A DNA stretch of 9,294 bases from JBNJDW01 sp051745265 (lineage in GTDB: Bacteria > Pseudomonadota > Alphaproteobacteria > Micavibrionales > CSBR16-224), in contig JBNJDW010000064.1 of the NCBI GenBank assembly GCA_051745265.1, positions 1 through 9,294 of the forward strand. The letters are read 5' to 3'. Made by a program: the position numbers and the translations under genes. The notes beneath the pieces are model-generated. The model saw only the letters and a list, made by a program, of their open reading frames with translations. It was not told where the DNA came from and ran no database searches. This document shows positions 1 through 5,562 of the stretch, piece after piece; position 1 is the stretch's first letter, and every line of letters starts with the position of its first letter.

Positions 1-479
1 GTTTCCCATAAAATCATGCCCAGGTTCCTGATTTGGGACAGTGAAAGCCATTGGGTTTTGCCCCCTTCGGGAGAGGTTTTTACACCTTCGAAAACATGCG
101 CTCTTAACATCGAGTCTGCAAGCCTAAAATAATACTGATCATAGTTCCAGAATTCACCAAGATCACAGGCGTAGAAATTGACTTTCTGGTAATAATCGGG
201 CTGATCTGCCTTTATATTAAGTGGTATATCAAGCCCGGATTCTTCATATATTTCACGGCGCAGGGCCGTTTGAAAATCCTCCCCCGGATCAACACCGCCG
301 CCGGGCAGTTCCCAGCGTTGATCATAATCTTTTTCCTTGATCAGCAGCACGGCCCCCTGACAGATACAGAGCGCAAAAACACCGGTGCGGGATGTAATAA
401 CGCTATCTGCTGGCGGGCTGATGATATCGCCTTTAAAATCGACAAAATGTTGTGCGGAATCACGATCAGGCTCAGACAT
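1..479 (-). CDS. NUDIX hydrolase, third tandem copy (3' end outside window)
   Basis: My translation from the ATG at 479 gives 159 residues and continues off the left edge, so the C-terminus is missing. A complete NUDIX box is seen at residues 61-83: G61, E67, then R75-E76-I-Y-E79-E80-S-G82-L. It follows the WELPGGG strand at 56-62. The box binds the divalent metals used to hydrolyse a nucleoside diphosphate linked to another moiety; the substrate here is unknown. The protein aligns with the two upstream NUDIX copies along its length, including a shared FWNYDQ segment (110-115), but it is the most diverged: RREIYEESGLDI replaces RETYEETGFDL. Its ATG lies inside the end of the preceding copy, overlapping it by 8 nt (472-479), so translation is probably coupled. 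Only a weak AAGGA lies upstream, about 11 nt from the ATG. The family call is secure; the specific function is not. Confidence 0.9.
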   Translation of the reverse strand, partial: MSEPDRDSAQHFVDFKGDIISPPADSVITSRTGVFALCICQGAVLLIKEKDYDQRWELPGGGVDPGEDFQTALRREIYEESGLDIPLNIKADQPDYYQKVNFYACDLGEFWNYDQYYFRLADSMLRAHVFEGVKTSPEGGKTQWLSLSQIRNLGMILWE

Positions 480-999
480 GCTCGATTCTGTCCTTTGCCT
501 CTAGAAAGCCGAGGATCCGCAGCGCCCGATCAACAAAATGCTTGTAACGCAGATCCTTCATCTCATCAATATGCACCCAGGCCATTTCACCCTCCTCCGG
601 TGAGGTTTTGATGCCGTCGAACATATGATCTGACAAGGCCGGATCATCAATCAGGAAGAAATTCTGCTGGTAATTCCAAAACCCCCGGCCGGCGACATGC
701 AGATAGGCTTTTTGACTGTGCAAATGGCGCAGATAGTCTGCCGATAAATCAAATCCGGTTTCTTCATAGGTTTCGCGCAAAACCGCGTCTTCCGGGCTTT
801 CGCCGTCATCAACGCCGCCGCCGGGCAGTTCCCACAGCCCTTCGCCATCTATGGCTTTGATACTGAGAACGCGGTCTTCGGCGCGGCAAATGACAAAAGC
901 GCCGCTGCGGTCGAAAAACCGGTCATCGGGGCCGGGCAGAATGACTTGCCCCTGACGGTTCACATATTCTTCGCTTTGTTTGTTTGATACTCGCAACAT
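472..999 (-). CDS. NUDIX hydrolase, second tandem copy
   Basis: A 175-residue single-domain NUDIX protein of typical size. The box is at residues 61-83 (G61, E67, R75-E76-T-Y-E79-E80-T-G82-F), preceded by GLWELPGGG. R75, E76, E79 and E80 are the expected metal-binding and catalytic positions, so the enzyme looks intact. The position just after RE, usually hydrophobic, is Thr. It is very similar to the copy encoded just upstream: both have YVNRQG near the N-terminus, GAFVIC, an almost identical box region and FWNY. The ATG at 999 is supported by an AGGGG ribosome site at 1009-1013, 9 nt away. The gap to the preceding gene is 23 nt and the overlap with the next is 8 nt, so it is co-transcribed. 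The likely action is cleavage of a nucleoside-diphosphate derivative in the cytoplasm (no signal peptide or membrane segment seen); the substrate is undetermined. Confidence 0.93.
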   Translation of the reverse strand: MLRVSNKQSEEYVNRQGQVILPGPDDRFFDRSGAFVICRAEDRVLSIKAIDGEGLWELPGGGVDDGESPEDAVLRETYEETGFDLSADYLRHLHSQKAYLHVAGRGFWNYQQNFFLIDDPALSDHMFDGIKTSPEEGEMAWVHIDEMKDLRYKHFVDRALRILGFLEAKDRIEHV

Positions 1000-1022
1000 G
1001 AAATTTTACCCCTGCTGACGGC

Positions 1023-1589
1023 TCAGAACTTAGGGCCGGATTTCTTTTTCTGATGCGGTTTGCCCGTCGGCTGTTGCGCTTTGTCGATATAACCAAGATC
1101 ATGCATCGCCTTGGCCGTTGTATTTTTCATCGGCAGGTTTTGCAGTTCCTCTTTTGATATCCAGGCCATCTGGCCCTGTTCCGGTGTTTCTCTGGGCCCT
1201 GAAAAGGCACAATTCTCCAGATCATCACCGGTCATCAGAAAATAAATCTGATCATAATTCCAAAAACAATCCTGTTCAGCGACATGCTGATAGACCTGTT
1301 GCTCGTGAATGCGTTTCAGATCGCAGTTTGACAGATCAAAACCGGTTTCTTCATAGGTTTCACGCAGAACAGCTTGCTTAGGGCTTTCACCGTCATCCAG
1401 ACCACCGCCGGGCAGTTCCCACAGGCCCTGCCCGTCTTTTGGTTTTAACATCAGGATGCGGTCTTTTGCCATACAAATGACAAAAGCCCCGACCCGATGT
1501 TTAAATACGGCATCTTCAGGCGCGTCTACAGGTTCACCCTGACGATTGACGTAATCGACATTATCGACTTTTTTGGATGGTGAAAACAT
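1023..1589 (-). CDS. NUDIX hydrolase, first tandem copy
   Basis: A 188-residue NUDIX protein. The box spans residues 62-84 (G62, E68, R76-E77-T-Y-E80-E81-T-G83-F), with WELPGGG immediately before it. All expected metal-binding and catalytic acidic residues are present. It shares YVNRQG, GAFVIC, GLWELPGGG, the box and FWNY with the next gene, which shows a local duplication. Its own feature is a C-terminal basic tail (residues about 172-188, rich in Lys and Pro, ending KKKSGPKF) that the second copy lacks. The ATG at 1589 has a strong GGAGGGG ribosome site at 1597-1603, 7 nt upstream. It starts 32 nt after sucD ends, with no terminator between, so it is very probably part of the sucCD transcript. 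No signal peptide or membrane segment is visible. The substrate is unknown; ADP-sugar, dinucleotide, CoA-derivative and housecleaning activities all occur in this superfamily. Confidence 0.93.
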   Translation of the reverse strand: MFSPSKKVDNVDYVNRQGEPVDAPEDAVFKHRVGAFVICMAKDRILMLKPKDGQGLWELPGGGLDDGESPKQAVLRETYEETGFDLSNCDLKRIHEQQVYQHVAEQDCFWNYDQIYFLMTGDDLENCAFSGPRETPEQGQMAWISKEELQNLPMKNTTAKAMHDLGYIDKAQQPTGKPHQKKKSGPKF

Positions 1590-1596
1590 GGTTATG

Positions 1597-1603
1597 CCCC
1601 TCC
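1597..1603 (-). promoter_or_regulatory. Strong ribosome binding site of the first NUDIX gene
   Basis: Read on the minus strand this is GGAGGGG, 7 nt before the ATG at 1589. It is among the best Shine-Dalgarno matches in the window. It fixes the start codon and suggests efficient translation from the sucCD message. Confidence 0.75.
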
Positions 1604-1621
1604 AACAGCCTTCAATACGTC

Positions 1622-2497
1622 TTAGGCGGCCATGGCCTTTTTAATCGCATCGCCCAGCCCTGCCGGAGAATCCGACATGACAAAGCCTGCTGACTGCATG
1701 GCTTCGATTTTATCGCCAGCCCCGCCTTTGCCGCCAGAGATCACAGCACCGGCATGGCCCATGCGACGACCCGGAGGTGCGGTGACGCCTGCAATAAAGC
1801 CGGCAATCGGTTTCTTTGATTTTTGCGATTTGAAGAATTCTGCGGCTTCTTCCTCGGCAGAGCCGCCGATTTCACCGATCATCAGGATGCCTTCTGTTTC
1901 GTCATCATCAAGGAACAGTTCAAGCGCATCAATAAAGTTGGTGCCATTGACAGGATCGCCGCCGATACCGATACAGGTCGACTGACCAAAACCATTGGCG
2001 GTGGTCTGGGCAACCGCCTCATACGTCAATGTGCCGGAGCGGGAGACAATCCCGACCTTACCCCGTTTATGGATATGGCCCGGCATAATACCGATTTTGC
2101 ATTCACCCGGCGTGATAACACCCGGGCAGTTCGGGCCGATCAGGCGGGTTTTGGTCCCGGACAGGGCCCGTTTGACTTTGACCATATCCAGCACCGGAAT
2201 GCCCTCGGTAATGCAGACAACCAGATCCATTTCAGCATCAATTGCCTCGACAATCGCATCAGCCGCAAAGGGCGGCGGCACGTAAATGACGGTGGCGCTG
2301 GCACCGGTCCGCTCGACCGCTTCGCCGACAGTATCAAAAACCGGCAGGCCGAGATGATCGACCCCGCCTTTACCCGGTGTGACACCACCGACCATTTTGG
2401 TGCCATAGGCGATTGCCTGCTCTGAATGGAAAGTACCGTTCGCGCCGGTAAAGCCCTGACAAATTACTTTGGTATTCTGATCTACTAATACTGACAT
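1622..2497 (-). CDS. sucD: Succinyl-CoA synthetase, alpha subunit
   Basis: With SucC this enzyme converts succinyl-CoA, phosphate and NDP to succinate, CoA and NTP in the TCA cycle. The 291-residue product matches the usual length. The CoA-binding Rossmann part is at the N-terminus (KVICQGFTGANGTFHSEQA from residue 10, VGGVTPGKGG at 36-45). IGPNCPGVITPGE lies at 120-132 and the GIGGDP segment at 177-182. The catalytic phosphohistidine is H248 in RRMGHAGA. The start was set at the ATG at 2497, not at an in-frame ATG at 2545. The shorter form begins MSVLVDQNTK, as in known SucD proteins, and has a GGGAGG ribosome site 9 nt upstream. The extra 16 residues of the longer form would come from inside sucC and resemble no SucD. 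Only 1 nt separates the sucC stop from this ATG, which suggests translational coupling and matched subunit output. Confidence 0.98.
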   Translation of the reverse strand: MSVLVDQNTKVICQGFTGANGTFHSEQAIAYGTKMVGGVTPGKGGVDHLGLPVFDTVGEAVERTGASATVIYVPPPFAADAIVEAIDAEMDLVVCITEGIPVLDMVKVKRALSGTKTRLIGPNCPGVITPGECKIGIMPGHIHKRGKVGIVSRSGTLTYEAVAQTTANGFGQSTCIGIGGDPVNGTNFIDALELFLDDDETEGILMIGEIGGSAEEEAAEFFKSQKSKKPIAGFIAGVTAPPGRRMGHAGAVISGGKGGAGDKIEAMQSAGFVMSDSPAGLGDAIKKAMAA

Positions 2498-2498
2498 G

Positions 2499-3671
2499 TT
2501 ACGCTGCCTCCCGTTTAGCGGCATCAACAATCTTGCTGGCCGCATCGGCCAGATTATCGGCCGGAATAATATTCAGTCCTGATTTGGCAAGAATTTCCTT
2601 ACCCTTATCAACATTGGTGCCTTCCAGACGAACCACCAGCGGAATGGTCAGCCCCATTTCCCGCGTTGCGGCAATCACACCCTCGGCAATGACATCACAA
2701 CGCATGATGCCGCCAAAGATATTGACCAGAATGCCTTCGACATTGGGGTCTGTCATAATCAGTTTAAACGCCGCCGTGACTTTTTCTTTATTGGCCCCGC
2801 CGCCGACATCAAGGAAGTTGGCAGGCTCGCCGCCGCTCAGCTTGATAATATCCATGGTCGCCATCGCCAGCCCGGCGCCATTGACCATACAGCCGATATT
2901 ACCGTCAAGCTTGACATAGGACAGGCCAAGATCATTGGCTTTGCGCTCTGCCGGATCTTCTTCGTCTTCGTCACGCAGCTCTTCGATATCTTTATGACGG
3001 AATAATGCGTTTTCATCAAAATTGATTTTGGCATCCAGCGGCAGGACATCACCGGTTTTGGTGACCACCAGCGGATTGATTTCAACGATCGAACAATCCA
3101 GATCAACAAAGGCATTATACATCTTGATAATAACCTTAATGGCATTTTTAACCTGATCTTTTTCAAGCCCCAGACCAAAGGCCAGTTTACGGGCATGGAA
3201 CGGTAGAATGCCCGTGGCCGGATCAACAGTGACTTTGAGAATTTTTTCAGGGGAGTGTTCAGCAACTTCCTCAATTTCCATCCCGCCTTCGGTCGAGGCC
3301 ATGATGGTCACTTTCGAGGTCGCCCGGTCAACCAGCATACCCAGATAGAGTTCACGGTCGATATCACAGCCCTGCTCGATATAAACGCGTTTGACTTCCT
3401 GACCTTCAGGCCGGGTTTGCGGTGTTTTGAGCTGCATGCCGAGGATTTCATCCGAAATCTCGCGCACTTCGTCCAGTGATTTGGCAAGCTTGACCCCGCC
3501 GCCTTTACCACGGCCACCGGCATGGATCTGTGCCTTGACGACATAAACCTTGCTGTCCAGCCCTTTGGCGACTTCAACAGCCTCATCCGGCGTATAGGCA
3601 ACGCCGCCGTCAAGGACAGGTATGCCGCACGCTTTCAGTAATTCTTTACCCTGATACTCATGTATATTCAT
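2499..3671 (-). CDS. sucC: Succinyl-CoA synthetase, beta subunit (ADP/GDP-forming)
   Basis: The 390-residue product is close to the 388 residues of the E. coli protein. It carries the nucleotide-binding half of the enzyme and determines ADP or GDP preference, which I cannot decide from sequence. The ATP-grasp domain begins MNIHEYQGKELL and holds the KAQIHAGGRGKGGGVK loop at residues 46-61. EINP at 197-200 and D213 in LDAKINFDENALFRH match the active-site positions E197, N199 and D213 of the E. coli enzyme. The C-terminal ligase domain shows IFGGIMRCD at 318-326 and the LEGTNV segment at 349-354, which help bind the phosphohistidine loop of SucD. The ATG at 3671 is the family's normal start; the upstream GGAACGG is only a modest ribosome site. 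It is the first gene of the sucC-sucD-NUDIX operon. Confidence 0.99.
   Translation of the reverse strand: MNIHEYQGKELLKACGIPVLDGGVAYTPDEAVEVAKGLDSKVYVVKAQIHAGGRGKGGGVKLAKSLDEVREISDEILGMQLKTPQTRPEGQEVKRVYIEQGCDIDRELYLGMLVDRATSKVTIMASTEGGMEIEEVAEHSPEKILKVTVDPATGILPFHARKLAFGLGLEKDQVKNAIKVIIKMYNAFVDLDCSIVEINPLVVTKTGDVLPLDAKINFDENALFRHKDIEELRDEDEEDPAERKANDLGLSYVKLDGNIGCMVNGAGLAMATMDIIKLSGGEPANFLDVGGGANKEKVTAAFKLIMTDPNVEGILVNIFGGIMRCDVIAEGVIAATREMGLTIPLVVRLEGTNVDKGKEILAKSGLNIIPADNLADAASKIVDAAKREAA
2507..2512 (-). promoter_or_regulatory. Ribosome binding site that sets the sucD start
   Basis: GGGAGG on the minus strand lies within the last codons of sucC, 9 nt before the ATG at 2497. It favours that start over the in-frame ATG at 2545, and it couples sucD translation to the end of sucC. 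Confidence 0.75.
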
Positions 3672-3736
3672 TTTACCGTTCCGTTTTTGTGAATTTGCCA
3701 GCCTGCATATTCAAGCCGATTCTAGACATTTCCATG

Positions 3737-3764
3737 ATCATACCAAGAATCCGCATTGAAGCAA
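3737..3764 (-). promoter_or_regulatory. Candidate promoter of the sucCD-NUDIX operon
   Basis: On the minus strand an extended -10 element, TGG followed by TATGAT, has its hexamer at 3742-3737. A weak -35 (TTGCTT, 3764-3759) lies 16 nt upstream. Transcription would start near 3730, leaving a leader of about 58 nt before the sucC ATG. This is motif matching by eye. The 181-nt gap between divergent genes must hold a sucC promoter, because mdh ends in a terminator and the gene between them points the other way. Confidence 0.4.
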
Positions 3765-3790
3765 GAATTGAAGGGAAAATATTAAAAAAC

Positions 3791-3818
3791 TTGACTTTTC
3801 ATTTATTATCCATAATAC
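3791..3818 (+). promoter_or_regulatory. Candidate promoter of the small membrane-protein gene
   Basis: TTGACT (3791-3796) is a 5 of 6 match to the -35 consensus. It is followed after 16 nt by TAATAC (3813-3818), a weaker -10. The predicted start near 3825 leaves a short leader before the ATG at 3853. It is divergent from the sucC promoter, and the surrounding sequence is AT-rich. Confidence 0.4.
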
Positions 3819-3852
3819 TCCAGCTTTCACCACAGAATACGGATCGATTCTT

Positions 3853-4431
3853 ATGACAGACAAACAGACCCCTGATAACAAACCTGAACCCAAAAAATGG
3901 CGTAGGTTTTTAAAAGGCACCACCGTTTTATACCCGGCCGCATACAGCGCAATAACTTTTGGCAAGACCCCTGCGCTTGTTAACGCTGGTCTTAAGGGGG
4001 TCATTGGTGCTGCTGTGATCGGCTTTTCAACACTTACAGCCATGGTTTTAGGCGGCATGGGCGGTGGCGCTCTGGGTATGATGGCCGCTGAGACAGTCAG
4101 CGATAAACTGTCTAAAGGCAATCCAAAGCGCGCCAACAGTGTGTATATCGGCACCTTTTTAACCGGTATCATTGGTGGCGCCTGCGCGGGTTATGCAGCT
4201 GTTCACGATACGGTAAAAGACGAAGTGCTGCGCCAGCTGCCGCCTGCACCCGAAACGCAGACGCCGGAAACGAAAACGCCTGAGCCCCGCGAAAAACCAA
4301 GTGGTATTCTGGATCTGTCAACATTGTCGGATGCCGCCAATCAAAACTTTGGCCGTGATCAGGTCTTAATGAAAACCCCGACCCATGCGCTGGTGCTGCC
4401 AGCTGGGTATCGGGCAAGACCTGCGATATAA
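3853..4431 (+). CDS. Unrecognised small glycine-rich membrane protein
   Basis: I do not recognise this 192-residue protein. After a charged, hydrophilic N-terminus (residues 1-21) there is a long hydrophobic, glycine- and alanine-rich stretch at about 47-79, including GGMGGGALGMM, and a second at about 97-117 (TGIIGGACAGYAA). Together they suggest two or three membrane helices packed through glycine-zipper contacts. A proline/threonine/glutamate-rich linker at 131-149 contains short PET repeats, and a soluble C-terminal tail of about 40 residues follows. No signal-peptidase site is obvious. The ATG at 3853 has only a weak GGA-type site upstream. Good hydrophobic segmentation, a candidate promoter and a terminator directly downstream support a real gene. 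It lies against the direction of its neighbours, between mdh and sucC. Codon use looks like that of the neighbours, so transfer is not indicated. Confidence 0.75.
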   Translation: MTDKQTPDNKPEPKKWRRFLKGTTVLYPAAYSAITFGKTPALVNAGLKGVIGAAVIGFSTLTAMVLGGMGGGALGMMAAETVSDKLSKGNPKRANSVYIGTFLTGIIGGACAGYAAVHDTVKDEVLRQLPPAPETQTPETKTPEPREKPSGILDLSTLSDAANQNFGRDQVLMKTPTHALVLPAGYRARPAI

Positions 4432-4447
4432 TAAAAATAAGACCATA

Positions 4448-4484
4448 AAAAAAGGCGCCCCATATCTAATCGGGCGCCTTTTTT
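4448..4484. terminator. Bidirectional intrinsic terminator between the small membrane gene and mdh
   Basis: A perfect 7-bp GC stem (GGCGCCC at 4454-4460 with GGGCGCC at 4472-4478) encloses an 11-nt loop. It is flanked by six A (4448-4453) and six T (4479-4484), which extend the pairing. The T run serves the plus-strand gene ending at 4431, and the A run gives a U tract on the minus strand for mdh, which ends at 4503. It is the strongest terminator in the window. Confidence 0.92.
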
Positions 4485-4502
4485 ATTCTTTAACCTCAAT
4501 GC

Positions 4503-5465
4503 TTACGCTGCGTTCTGACGCAGTTTTTCGGTTTCTTCTTTCAACTTTTTAACGGCGGCGACAGAGGCATCAAAATCCTTCTGTTCTTCGGCGCTGAAAG
4601 AGACTTCGACAATGCGTTCAACACCGTCTTTACCCAGCACAACCGGAACGCCGATATACAGGCCATCAACGCCGTATTCACCCTTAAGGTACGCAGCGCA
4701 GGGCAGAACCCGTTTTTTATCGCGCAGATAGCTTTCGGCCATCGAAATCGCGCTGGAAGCCGGGGCGTAAAAGGCCGATCCGGTTTTCAGCAGACCGACA
4801 ATCTCGGCCCCGCCCTTACGGGTGCGATCAACAATGGCATCCAGTTTCTCCTGTGTCGTCCAGCCCATATCAACCAGATCAGGCAGCGGGATACCGGCCA
4901 CCGTTGAATAACGCACCAATGGCACCATCGTATCGCCATGACCACCCAGAACAAAGGCGGTGACGTCTTCGACAGACACATTGAATTCTTCGGCGAGGAA
5001 ATAACGGAAACGGGCAGAATCAAGCACGCCGGCCATGCCGACAACTTTTTTCGGATCAAATCCGGTAACCTCCTGCATGATACCGACCATGACATCAAGC
5101 GGGTTGGTAATCACGATCACAAAAGCATCCGGTGCATATTTTTTGATATTTTCGCCGACCGACTGCATGACCCCGGTATTAATACCGATCAGGTCATCAC
5201 GGCTCATCCCCGGTTTACGCGGGATACCGGCGGTGACGATGACAACATCGGCGCCTTCGATCACATCATAGTCATTGCTGCCTTTAAAAGCACCATCAAA
5301 TCCTTCGACCGGGGTGGATTCGGCCAGATCCAGCGCTTTACCCTGCGGTACGCCTTCGGCAATATCGACCAGGGCGACATCACCCAGTTCTTTTAATCCG
5401 GACAGCATGGCGAGCGTGCCGCCGATTTGTCCAGCCCCAACCAATGCAATTTTACTACGAGCCAT
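4503..5465 (-). CDS. mdh: Malate dehydrogenase (NAD-dependent, LDH-like type)
   Basis: Interconverts malate and oxaloacetate with NAD in the TCA cycle, in the cytoplasm. The 320-residue product is typical of the LDH-like MDH of Alphaproteobacteria. The nucleotide-binding loop GAGQIGG is at residues 10-16, and D34 at the end of the second strand favours NAD over NADP. In the mobile substrate loop, IPRKPGMSR, R83 occupies the position that is Gln in lactate dehydrogenases and so marks the enzyme as an MDH. R89 and R152 are the other substrate arginines, N121 is in the ITNPLD segment, and the catalytic pair is D149 (VLDSARFR) and H176 (GGHGD). The ATG at 5465 has an AGGGGG ribosome site 6 nt upstream (5472-5477). 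The gene is followed 18 nt later by a strong terminator, so read-through into sucC is unlikely. Confidence 0.99.
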   Translation of the reverse strand: MARSKIALVGAGQIGGTLAMLSGLKELGDVALVDIAEGVPQGKALDLAESTPVEGFDGAFKGSNDYDVIEGADVVIVTAGIPRKPGMSRDDLIGINTGVMQSVGENIKKYAPDAFVIVITNPLDVMVGIMQEVTGFDPKKVVGMAGVLDSARFRYFLAEEFNVSVEDVTAFVLGGHGDTMVPLVRYSTVAGIPLPDLVDMGWTTQEKLDAIVDRTRKGGAEIVGLLKTGSAFYAPASSAISMAESYLRDKKRVLPCAAYLKGEYGVDGLYIGVPVVLGKDGVERIVEVSFSAEEQKDFDASVAAVKKLKEETEKLRQNAA

Positions 5466-5493
5466 AACGGGCCCCCTTTCATTTCTACGTTTT

Positions 5494-5506
5494 GAGTCAA
5501 TTACTC
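5494..5506. promoter_or_regulatory. Short palindrome in the mdh leader
   Basis: GAGTCAATTACTC has GAGT/ACTC arms around an AT-rich centre. It lies about 28 nt upstream of the mdh ATG and just downstream of the candidate -10. It could be a repressor operator, but a 13-nt imperfect palindrome may also be chance. Confidence 0.2.
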
Positions 5507-5518
5507 TACGCGAAACAG

Positions 5519-5527
5519 ATTATCACA
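5519..5527 (-). promoter_or_regulatory. Candidate extended -10 element of mdh
   Basis: On the minus strand TGTGATAAT fits the extended -10 pattern (TGn then GATAAT, a 5 of 6 match). No good -35 lies at 16-18 nt, which extended -10 promoters tolerate. Transcription would begin near 5512, about 46 nt before the mdh ATG. mdh may also be read from the DUF2336 gene upstream, since no clear terminator lies in this 97-nt gap. Confidence 0.35.
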
Positions 5528-5562
5528 GTTAGGACATTATGGTAGGGCCAAATCAGGCTTTT

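Noticed and set aside
1823..2425. 200-codon open frame on the plus strand, antisense to sucD
   Set aside because: It lies wholly inside sucD, whose protein is unmistakable. The translation shows no domain or plausible composition, and no ribosome site was seen.
2498..2545. Longer sucD starting at the in-frame ATG at 2545
   Set aside because: The 16 extra residues come from inside sucC and do not resemble SucD N-termini; the ATG at 2497 has a strong ribosome site and the family's normal start.
3738..4172. 144-codon minus-strand open frame overlapping the small membrane gene and the sucC upstream region
   Set aside because: It would cover both proposed promoters, its translation looks like an antisense shadow, and the plus-strand frame has clearer membrane segments and a terminator.
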